This document shows positions 27,101 through 38,700 of a stretch of DNA of 64,000 bases, in pieces. This stretch comes from Archegozetes longisetosus (Eukaryota > Arthropoda > Arachnida > Sarcoptiformes > Trhypochthoniidae), in the NCBI GenBank assembly GCA_018873245.2, contig JAEMBT020000003.1, forward strand, positions 6,095,843-6,159,842, given 5' to 3'. A program made the translations under genes and the position numbers. Under the pieces are notes generated by a model. That model was not told the DNA's origin. It saw only the letters and a program-made list of their open reading frames with translations, and made no database searches. Within the stretch, counting starts at the first letter, position 1; every line of letters begins with the position of its first letter.

Positions 27101-30100
27101 ATTAGAAGAGTATGAAAGGCGAATCAACGATGCCTTGACCGATATCGATTCTGCGATTTCCAGTAAGGACATCATGAAAATTAATAGTCTCTTGCCGCGA
27201 ACTATCACTCCTCCGCTCATTGAAACTCAAAATCTTAAACAAAACGGATTCAATGCGTTCGAAACAGACCCGTTTGGGCAGAAACAAACTGCATTGAAAA
27301 ATAGTAGTTCAGAATTCGTGAGCGACCCGTTCGCTGGAGAGGACCCGTTCAAAGGTGAGAATATTCCGGCGATTCTATGACGCAAGATTAATTTCTAAAA
27401 TTTTGTAAATTTGCTTGCCTTCAGCAGAAGATCCGTTTAAAAGTGACGACAGAGTCGCTGATCCTTTTTCTTCTGAAGGTTTTGCCAATTTTGGTTCTCA
27501 GGAAGCGTCGAATGAACCGTTTGATCCTTTTGGAACTGGATCTTTTACTAATCCTAGCAAAGTGAGACATATAGCAAACAATCGAATTTTAGAAACCATT
27601 ATAAATAACTTTTTCTGAATTCAATCGATAGCCTGATCCATTCGGTTCTGATCCGTTCACATCTCAAACGATAACTCCACCAGTTCGATCCGAAAGTCCA
27701 ACTCCAGCACTTCCACCAAAGAAAAGTAAAGCTCCACCTCCACGACCGGCGCCTCCAAAGCATGTGAATAAGACGCCTCTTCGCGCTGCACCGGCACCAC
27801 CGATTGCATCAAGTTCAACGGAAGCATTTAAAAGTGACGCATTTGGTTTTAATCAATCTCCTTTTGATCCATTCAATGATAACAAAGACCCATTTTCGTC
27901 AGGAACGGCTTCTGCCAATTCATTCGCTAATTTCGCAAACTTTGATAAGGTATAGTATTACACAATTTATACCTCCTTATCAATTAACTCAAGTATTGAT
28001 AGCATAATAACCATATTTAAATCATTCATTCATTCATTAGAATCACAATATAAATAGATGTATGCCTTGTTATAGGTTTCAAATTGTTTAAAATATTATT
28101 ATTCTAATCAATGCTAATCCAGATTTTGTTCGTTTTAAAGTTGATTTTCTAAAATTATATTATTTAAAGTGTTAGTTTGGATTATAAATGGCCTCTGATA
28201 GTAATTAATAGATATTGCTTTAACAAGCATCTTAATCACTATGTCATTGCAATTTCATGTATTATTAATTCATTTTATATCAAACCGTTACACTATATTC
28301 AACACGTATTCTAACACTATAATTGCTTTGTTTGAGTTAACAAACTGTCAACTTAATTGATTCCTCTGACTGCACATCTGCGTAAATTTTCTATATTCTA
28401 GTTGTTATATCATTCATTCAATTGTGCTCTTGTGTAGTTTTCAATATTAATTCAATTTCTGGCGAAGAGTATACCAAAAATCTATTATATACTTCCAGAT
28501 TTTTGATTTTTTAATTTTTTAATTTAATCCAAATATTCCTCCTTTGGTATTTCAAAGCTTTGCTTAAATCAGCTTAACTTAACCAAAAATATATTGAATA
28601 TGAATTTATGAGATCAGGTGAATAAATGTAGAACTATTTCTCTAACAAAATTAGAATTGAAGTTATAATAATTTTTATTTTTCATGAATACTTTTTCAAT
28701 GCAAATAAAGGTATTGATTTATTGTTGGTGTCACATTTTTCGAGTCATTCCATAGGAGTCAACTTATTATAGAAATACCATAATCTGTTCAGTCCTTTAT
28801 CAGTGACCTGTGATCATACTTTCCTATTCTCAAATTCTATTGTAATCCTACCATTTCATTAGTAATAATTCCACCAACTTTACTATCTTATATTGATCTA
28901 ATAAAATCCAGTATTAGTTAAGGGGAACAAACTTTTGCTTATCAGCTCTGTTGAAAAGCATTTTGTTCTTTTCAGAGTTTCACTGAGACGTCAATTTAAC
29001 ATTGAATCAATTTTTCCTTAGAGTACAATTAAATTTCTCTGAACAAATATTTAAAATGATTATTCTGTGCATCAATTATCTTATTCAAGTAAAATTCAAA
29101 CCACTTTTAGAAATTTTTCATTTTTAAGTCAACATTTGAACCACTTTTGGTTTGAATCAATTTAGCCAATATCATATCAAAGTAATCAAAAGTTAACTTT
29201 TAAAATGCTTTTCATCAAAATGTTTAATTACATGAAAGAGTTAGATAAGCATAAGATTAATAAAACATATTTACATAACTTATATTTTCAATTATTCTTT
29301 AATTATTTCGATCTATTGTTTGTTGAAACTGAGAATATGCTGTAAAGGTCTAATAGACATAATGTAACCATAGCTAGAAATTGTTGAAAATACATATTTA
29401 AAAATATACAAACCTTACAAATTAGACTATATTATTTAAGTAAATAATTACAATAACCATTGTTCGAGTCTTCTTTTCAATCATCAAGCTTCACGCTTTA
29501 GAATCAATCTCGCACTCTATTCTATCTAATTCAAGTGCAATGTACAGTCTGACCCAGTTGTTGGTAACTCGGTTATAGGTAACTCATTTCCTATCCACCC
29601 ACCAGTTGCCCACAACCAGCTCAGACTGTATTCTCAGACAAGGTTGTAGTTATGTTCGTTTGTCCTATTCATTCGTGTGTAAAAGTTTTTCATTATCTTC
29701 ACTATTCTGTTTCCAACTTTGTTAGTATCGCAGAACTTCGGATGACTATCTATTGTAAATATTCTATTGCCTTAATTTATCTAAATCTATTTGACTGCGT
29801 TATTAGTTTCATACAGCGCTTTCAACTCTTCTATTGTTGTGATTAGCATTCTTTAATCGTATTTTATATTCCTGTCAACACTTATCCATTATCACATATC
29901 TTCATTCAACTAAAATGTAAGACTCTTCTCACATTCCAGCCCTATACAATCTAATCTTTCAGTACCAATAAATTTCTAGATTTAATTCTCTCATTGGATT
30001 TGGTTTTTAAGTCAAATCAAATATGAAACTAATTAAGACGCGCTGTCTTTAGAATTGAAGAACTTTTACACGTGTTTGACTAATTAGTACTATATGATAA

Positions 30101-30677
30101 GCACCGAAATATAAAATGTTAAAACATAATTTAAAACACTATACCATGTTTTGAAAGATGATTATTGCAACCTTCCTTTCGACCTACTCTATGCAATTTA
30201 TACATTATTTGTTGGTTTATTAATCACTTCAAATGTATTCTAAACAGTAATTATTTATCTTATTATAACTCAATTTGCCATCTCTACCTTCTTTTGTCAC
30301 TCATTCATCAGCAATACCTTAACACTAATTTAGTGAACTTATAGCAAAATAAAATAAACTGTTTTATTCATATTATTTGCATGTCTTACTCATTCTTAAT
30401 CGATTTATGCTTTTAATATTCTTTTCAATCAAACTCAAACAAACTTCAGGTGAGTTTTAGTTTATCTTTACATCATTCTGTAGTCTACATGAAAAGTTGA
30501 TTTATTTTTCCATTCGTTTATTCCTAGTGTGAAATTCCTCCGCCTGCCGATCCATACGCTTCTATAGCATCCATTCAAGCCGAATCTCAACTAATCTCAA
30601 ACTCTAAATCTTTCAAATCTCATGCCAACAGTTTTGAAGATTCCCGTTTCGTTTGGGCATTTAAGGATAATATTTGA
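24147..30677 (+). CDS. EPS15: EPS15-like endocytic adaptor (three EH domains, DPF-rich tail)
   Basis: EPS15 is a clathrin-coat adaptor that binds NPF proteins by EH domains and AP-2 by DPF motifs. Exons: 24147-24170, 24246-24290, 24409-24498, 24688-24831, 24903-25115, 25537-25716, 25798-25970, 26035-26209, 26275-26390, 26456-26627, 26714-26776, 26883-27354, 27425-27561, 27632-27949 and 30528-30677; about 823 residues. EH1 contains IWDLSDPNGKGFLD and EH2 contains LPVDVLTRIWDLSDIDQDG. EH3 is rebuilt over an intron as LAHIW-NLCDLKENGKLN. A coiled coil follows (about residues 350-600), then ten DPF motifs and a proline-rich SKAPPPRPAPPK stretch. The last exon, after a 2.6 kb intron, is phase-compatible and ends SFEDSRFVWAFKDNI; the ubiquitin-interacting motifs seen in vertebrates are not encoded. 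That terminal exon is less certain than the rest. Confidence 0.9.
27950..30527 (+). other. 2.6 kb intron of EPS15
   Basis: Between a GTATAG donor and a TTCCTAG acceptor. No further DPF-bearing or UIM-like exon was found. It contains a short CATT run at 28023-28038 and the palindromic element at 29543-29630. Confidence 0.5.
29543..29630. mobile_element. 88 bp palindromic MITE-like element
   Basis: The ends TACAGTCTGA and TCAGACTGTA are perfect 10 bp inverted repeats. Imperfect pairing continues for about 18 more bases on each arm (CAGTTGTTGGTAACT against GGTTGTGGGCAACT), leaving a loop of about 25 bp. TA flanks CAGT on both sides, again the Tc1/mariner pattern. Confidence 0.55.
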
Positions 30678-32729
30678 ATTATCACTATCCACTTTGTCGA
30701 CAGGACACCACAATCAGATCTTCAAATCTATCATAATCGCTATTAGTCTCTGCATTTTCTAGTTTTAACAGTAAAAGCTTTTATTTACTGTCAGTTATTA
30801 AGTTTTGTTCGTTTTATGTCAATGACTTTGAAGTTAATTACCTAATTATTATTAAAATGTTGTATTTTCTGTGATAACTTTTAATATGGTGTAACTTTTG
30901 AAATGAATTTTAAATTTTGCTTGATTATAAAAAGTTAAGCCAAAATAGACTTTATTTTAAAATCAGTTTCAAACATTCATTGTGCCATTTTCTATATTAT
31001 TTATTTTTTTATTTGTTGAATAACACAAAGCTTTGATTCACAGAATTAAACGCATTAAACTATTCGTTTGTCATTTCCATGTTTGGCGCTTTATTCAACA
31101 GAAAATTAAATACTCCTTCAAATGACCTAAAATCTTATGCTTCAAATAAAGTAGTCTTTAGTTTTCAATCACTCTTCACAAATTGTAGCATTTTAATGCA
31201 CTGTAAGAATAACTAATAATCTACTATAGAAACTTGTATTGCATTGTTGAAAAAGCAATAGACTAGCTATAAAGAGTGTAAATATCTGCTAATTCTTGCA
31301 ATCGGAAACCAAAGCTATACTTCAGCTTTAGTTGAAAGGACATGTAATTAAAAAGTTTGAATTTATCGTATAAGTTGTGCCTTATTGTCAGCGAGTGTTA
31401 TTTGCAGTAATAATTGAGTAAATATTTAACACTCAATATTGAGATAACACTTAATATCAAACTGTGGTTTTGGTTAATAGACCAGTGACTTACAACTTAT
31501 AGATTGCAAACGTTAGTTCTCAATTTATGCTTCAAGTAGAGTTTGGGTATTAGGGAGTTATGTTGTTACTGCTACAATGCTCCCCTACACTACGCTCTCT
31601 GTTGCTCTGAGGCACACTACGCTCTCTGTTCCCCTTATTTAACCTAACTTAACTAATTAATGTTGATAGAAATACATATGCGATATATTAAATGATGCGT
31701 AATACACATCCAAATTTTTGTCATCTATTTTTCCAATTCTACTAATTATGCACTTTATGGCGAACGGTCTGCGTAGCCTAAAGCATTGACGTTATATGCA
31801 GGTTTACTAAAAAAGGGATTTGGTGTTAGGGTTAAGCACAAAATTTTATAAAACAAGATTTGATTTGCCTTATGTTTATAAGCGCTAATCAACCACACAG
31901 ATTTTTCTACGGAACTAATGAAAATCTCTTTGGAACTCAATTTAAGAAAGATGTCTCGTTGTAAACAGTGGATTCATAACAAAGAAGAAAAATTAGCTTA
32001 AAGTTAAAAACACTGAAAAATAAGAAATTAAATTTATTTGACTTAAAAATGAAATGTAGTATTTCGCAAATATTTCAAATAGATTGAAAGAAAAATGATT
32101 CAAACTTGAAATGAGTTATTCTGAGATAAATGTTGATTCAATTTATGAGTTATACGTGCTTTGATTAGCAGAAAGTATTAAGTATATAAAAAAGATAGAG
32201 ACTTGTCTTGCATTGACAGCCATTCCCTTAGCTAGATTAAGTCCAATAAACTATAATGGTTAGAGTCTAATACACTACAAAGATTGGAATTTAATATATG
32301 ATTAAGGTTAAATAAGTTAGGTTAGCGCTAGGGGTCGAAGGCAAATTTGATAGGTCGACATAACTTTTGTATACCTAATACTTGGCGCTAATCAACGGTA
32401 TTGAAGTATTTATCATCTTATTGTAGCGCTACTGAAAGCTGAAAGTTTGCAAACGTATAGAACAGAAAATCTCAAAAGAGAAAGTAATGCCTGCTATCGG
32501 ACTCTCAATACAATTATGTAATAAATTTTGAATACCATTATATATAAGCTGTCTTTGCTCACGATTTTTATTATTGAATTATTAGTTCATTTTTTAATTT
32601 TATCACTTTATAATAATTTTATTTTCAGTTTTTATAAATAGATATAAACTTATTGATGAGCTCTAAATTATATTATTTGTTAATGAGTTAATTAATATTT
32701 GAATTAATATTTGATTTGAAAATATAGTA
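30678..32729. other. Intergenic region between EPS15 and the PDZ gene
   Basis: 2.05 kb with no recognised gene. It includes the direct repeat at 31587-31630. The PDZ-gene promoter should lie near its right end. Confidence 0.55.
31587..31630. repeat. Direct repeat CACTACGCTCTCTGTT, two copies
   Basis: The 16 bp string occurs at about 31588 and again 26 bp later, each preceded by GC-richer sequence than the surroundings. It could be a fragment of a larger repeat family. Confidence 0.6.
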
Positions 32730-35700
32730 ATGACTGAACTTAAAGGTGAGCCAAACTCTATTTTAATATCAACTCATAACTCATTTCATTATATCATAAA
32801 TAATTGAAATATTTCACTAACTCTCTCAACAATTATCTCTCATAACTCTTATCATTGATTTAATGTTAAATGTTTTTCTATTATTTGATGTTTATTTCAA
32901 TTGATAAATACTTTGAACAATTAAATGTGTTTAATTTGAAAATGTATTTTATAAAAATTTAATTTTGTTTACTTTGTTTTTAGGGTTTGATAGAAGAACA
33001 GATTGACATAAATTCGCATAAATAATGATATAATTATGAACCAATTGATTGTATTATTAGTTGAAGTCCTAATAGATGTGTAATTATCTTCAATTCGCAC
33101 ATGTATTGCAATTGTTTGCGTAAATGCATGTGTTATTACCAATATATGATTACTTTATTAATTGACAGTAATTATTATTATATCAATAATTATTCCAGTT
33201 ATGACCATAAAAAAAGGTGATTTATTCTATTCAATAACTTGATAATAGCTGATGGCGACTAGAAGTGATGCCTTGTCATGGTAAGCTTTCCTCAAGATCA
33301 TAATATCTGAAGATATTAGCAATTTTATAGAATATTCAATATAGTAGTCAGAGAAAGTTAGGAATCAAATTTAGCAACAAATTTAGCAACAAATTGATGC
33401 GCATCACAGGAAGGTTGACATAGCAATCACTTTTACCTTGTTGCTATCGCTGATTATTAAGTTTTCAACTGTACATTTTTTACCATTAATCATTCATTGC
33501 TTATTATGTTTTAATCAATAAATTAATCAATTTAGATATAAAACAAATTCAGGACCTATTAGAGAGAATTCAGCAAAATTTAAAACTAAAAGAAGGTTTT
33601 AATGACAATAATCTGAGAGATGACGTGAAGACATTGCTAACAGTATTGCAATGCCCAGTCTTTGGTAGCATTATTGCCATTCAGGTATCTATCTTTCTGT
33701 ATGATCAATTGTCTGAGATTTAATCAAATAATAATCTGAAGGAATCGATTGACGAGCTTAAAGAGCAATTATTAAAACATCCGTCAATACTTCCGGTTGA
33801 CTTCGATATATCTCCAGCAACTGGTGAACTACTGCTTAACGTCCCTCCAGAACCGAATCATGTGATGCCAACAAATTCAGATTCATATGAACCGAGCTCT
33901 GATCCCGAGCAGAGCTACGAATTCGATTGTAGGCCTGAAGTAGCAGTTCCTAAACTAGAATTTGATAATGCAATCGAAGCCAAGCGATTTCAAGTGCAAT
34001 CTGCTCAACAAGAACCCGATTACGTGAATATATCTGCTCAGGTTTTTGTTTTTCCTCAATTTAATTCTCTTTTCAATCAACTGACTTAAATTTCAAATTA
34101 ACAGTTGGGAAGAGTTTCATATCCGGCTTATTCTTTATCAACTGCTGGCACCGATACCTATGCAGAAGAATTGCTTAAATCTCTTTCTCAATCAGCTGCT
34201 GGTCGTAATGTTCATACTATTCAACTTTATAAACCTGACGGCCATAGTCTCGGGTTCAGCGTTGTTGGTCTGAAGAACGAACTTAAAGACCAACTCGGAA
34301 TTTACATTCAAGATATTCATGCTAATGGAATCGCTGCCAGGTTTGAAGTTTTTCAGATTAATTCTTGTTTCTTGAAATATGTCCTGAAATTTCTGAGAAA
34401 TTCGATTTTTTCACTAACGCTAAAATGCGTGCATAAGTTCACTTGACTTGTGGACCTGATGTCTGAGTTTGCTCCCAAAATACTTCTGAGCTTAAGTTAA
34501 AATCAGAATCAACTAATTATTAGACTAGAGAGCATTGAAAAATCAATTTTTGTAATCAAGTCTATAAATGGTTTGAGTTTAATATGTTTATAGTAATTTT
34601 TAAAGCAAGTTTCTTTATGAGTCTATTAATTGAAGCTATAAAAAACTGTGAGCGTTATTATTTAGTTTTAGATGAATTTTGATGATCAGAATTGGGTGCG
34701 GTTGACTTATATGCCTATGAAATGAATTTTATCATAAAATAATATCTAGAGCAGTAAATCAACACCTTTTAATTCCTCCTCAAAGAATTATCTTTGTTGC
34801 AGATATAATGGATTATACATAATCTAATTCGCATGTATTTATATTCTAACTTTGCATAAATTTTGCGCCAATGCCGCATTTCTTTTATGATTTAGTGTTT
34901 GTTTTAATAACTAATTTCACGGTTTGAGTCTCGAGCGATGCTATAAAAAGATCAAGTTTTTCATTATCAATACAATAGAATTTGTTAAATGACTTTCTTC
35001 ATAGGAAAAATCAAAAATGATTGTTGGCTTTCATTCAGATAAACTATTTTCACATATTGCATTCAAATAGAATTTTTTATTAGGTTTTCGCCGCACAAAC
35101 TGAGAAAAACTCGATTAAATACTACACATTAAATAAATTGCTACTTCTCTAATATCTCGTTTCGTTCAAAAGTTCAAATTTACTCGATTTTCAGTCATTC
35201 ACTTGTTTTCATGGATTCAATTTGAACCTCAAATAATTTGATTTTCGAATTTTGGACATTTGAATATGAAAAACAATTAAATTGGCTCTGCTTTTATAAA
35301 GCTAATATTTAGTTAGCTATTGGGTAGATTGTTAATTGATAAGCCGCGAATAGTACAAATTGGTGGAGATATGAATTATTTATCAGAGATGAATTCAATA
35401 TTTATATAACTATGAGTATAATGACATAAATATAATGAAAGAAACATGAGTGAAAGTGCGAAACGGTGCTCGAAGAGTTGCTTAAAAAATAGTCAGATTA
35501 GTGAGTATGCATCAAACTGTTAGGCAGAGTGTATATTTAATCTATTAATAGTGTGGTACAATTGTACGTTTGCCATATACCTTTTTGATTTTATAAGTTG
35601 TGCTCAAACCAGGAAACTGTTGAGTGATCTCGTCCTGTTTCTCTTGAAAATTTGTCTTCCCTTTCTCAAAAATGCATTTCCCTAATTCAGAACGTTATTT

Positions 35701-38700
35701 GAAAGCATAAACTTTTTACCAGAAATATTTGTTGTGCTCAAAATCAATAAGAGAGACGCAGTTGCAGTTGTAGTGAGAGGCATAAGACATAACTTTAGTA
35801 GAGAAGACAGTTTAGATTTGATATTTTTCGTCTTTATATCATTGGATGTAATTGTTATTAGTTATTGGTTTAGATTGAAGTGCGTGCAATTAGAACAGAA
35901 ATAAGTTAGAGAAGAGATGGAATAAGTGTTATTTGAGATTTAAATCAAATTAATAGTTTTAATAGAATATTGTATTGAGAGTGGGAGTGGTGCGACTGCT
36001 GCAAGTTTGCCGTTCACCAATCCTGACTTGCGTAATGTCTCTCATCTCTGGTCCTATTCTCAATAACAATCCAATATTCTATCAGCTCCCAAGATTCCGC
36101 TATATTATGCTTATCTTTCCACTATTTGCAGCATTCATATTTCTACCAAAATGATTCTGATTAACTATCCATTTCACCATTTCCAGTTCTCTTCTCTTCA
36201 GTACTTTCAATTGGTGTTTGTGTTTGCTATCAATGTGTTTGACTTGAGTGTGATTATAATCAGATGATGATTATCTGATTAAACTTTGTATTATATTCTA
36301 ATTGTGTTATATATTGTACTGTATATACTGTGAATACTTGTGCCGATACACTAGCTTAATATTCATAATTATGCTTCAGGTAAGGTCACATTTCTTCCTG
36401 TTTATATTCTAATGTTTTTCTCTTTATTGGTCATGTCTTAGTTTTAGATCACTTCTGATTAACTTACGAGTAAAGTCTGTTTATGTTTGACTGGCGAGTA
36501 ATCTATAAATACAAATTGAATAGATCTACAAATAGAAATACACACAAACAAAGCGAAATATGTTTTATTGGATAAACGAGTCTAACTAAATCTCTTTATC
36601 AGATTCTTTCTTGATTTAGTGTCAATTTAACTTTCATTCAATCATATGAGTCTTAACTTATTATTTGCATTATTTGCATTTGTTCAAACAATTGATCACG
36701 CTTTCTAGCTTTCATAGTGTCTCAAATCTTAGATTTACTTAATTAAACTGAGGTTTATTACTATTTTCTCTTCTTAATTATACTAAACATTTGATTAATT
36801 CTATGTAAATATGGTTGCTAGCTTGAGTTTCATACCTGTTTTGTTTTGATTGATCCAATGTTTGACCTTTTTTTTATTAATTGTTCCTTTTCTGAAGACT
36901 TAAATATAAATATTAAGAGATCTTTTTATCGATTCGAAATTCCTAAAATTTCTGCAAACACTCTTCAATTCCACACTTCCTTAGACTGTAAATTAAATTT
37001 AAAACTTTTAGCTTTTATAGGAGTCGGAAATAATTTAATAAACGACTTGCAATAATTGCAAATAATTTGGGTCAATCAAGTTAGTTTTTGTAAAATAAGC
37101 TGCTGAACAGCGAAACGCAGTGTCAATTGAAACAGGATCCGATGCATTTACTCGATCAATAGGTTGACTAACTGTATCAATTTGATATCAACCATCAATG
37201 ATTACAAATAAATAAAAGCTAATACGATTTTCTCTTATCAACTTTTCTCCCAGCTTGAGATAAAGACTATTTTCAAATGTGTTATTTTGTCGAAAATTGA
37301 TTTGACGGAGCGCTACATGATTCCTATCCTAAATTTTTTTTACCGAATAATCAGTTGAGTTGACATTTTGTCAAATCTGCAAACTTGAAATGTTTATATT
37401 CTCAATGAAGTTTACTTAGAAATGTCAAAGTCATAAGCTTAGATTATAAATATAAATCTTAATCCCAAAAGTGCTACGAAGAGGAATTACTGATTCAATT
37501 ATGACAATCCTTATTTATAAAATGATCACATGCTATTGTGCAATATTCAACTTAGTTTATACAATTTCTCTTCTCAGCTAATTCGTTGAAAATCTCTTCC
37601 AACTCAGTCTCGAAACATATGTAATACTAATCGTAGGAATTAATCTTTTGGTAGATGGCCATATATTATTATTTTTAGTATTATTAACTTGAATCACCAT
37701 TTCATGTCCTTTCAAACTCATTTAAATTGTTGTAGTTCTGGCTTTTCTTAATTCCTTAAGTCGACAAACTAATCACATTTAGCTCTTAGGTTAACTTTCC
37801 AATTCAATTTGGCTTTTTTCTGTGAAATATGATTACATTTATTCTAAATATGCTGAACAACAGCCAAGATACTACTTTGATATTGTCTTTCAAGTAGCAC
37901 GGAATGAAGTAAATTTTTCATTTAAGTTATTTTTATTTGACTTCTGTACTTCTTTTTTCTTCAGTTATGAGTTGAATGCAGTCCTAATATGTTTAAGACT
38001 TATTAAACGTATTTTTGGCTTTAAAACTTCTGATCTGACATTCAAATCAAAAGTAGAAACAAAAGCAATTACGCGTACAGTTATTTATTATTCAGTATAG
38101 TTTCTTTCGTTCAACTATTTTTTCTTCATTTTTTACTTATTTTTTTATTTTTCCTCTGATTAAGAAGATTAACTTATTTTCGTCTCCTTATTAATTGAAT
38201 TGTATTGAATTCCCAAAATCCATAAATTACTAACGAGACAAATTTGATAACTTTGAAGGGATGGTCGCTTACAAAAAGGCGATCAGATTTTAGCGATTGA
38301 TGGCCAGCCATTTTCGAGTGAGATATCACATGAGGAGGCAATAAACATATTACAGCGCGCACATGGAATCGTTGAGCTCGTGATTGCGAGAGGAGACTTA
38401 CCTAAAGAAAGTGATGCCATTCAAACCACAATTGAATCCTCTGCTATCTTAATTGAACGGTCACCCTCTGGAGTCAGCGATAGCTCTAAAGATTCCAACG
38501 ATATGGTTCTCAATACCGAATGGGCACAAATCGAGGTAATAGAACTTGATAACGATGGCTCTGGCCTAGGATTTGGAATAATAGGAGGAAGGAGCACTGG
38601 AGTTGTCATCAAAACTATTCTTCCGGGTGGTGTCGCCGACAGAGTATGTTCTCGATTCTTCAAATGGTTTTGTAAAACATACTTATGTTTGCATTGTGTC

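Noticed and set aside
36846-38100. Open frames of 69 and 92 codons inside the 3.9 kb PDZ1 intron
   Set aside because: Low-complexity composition, no family match, no flanking splice signals; not a credible nested gene.
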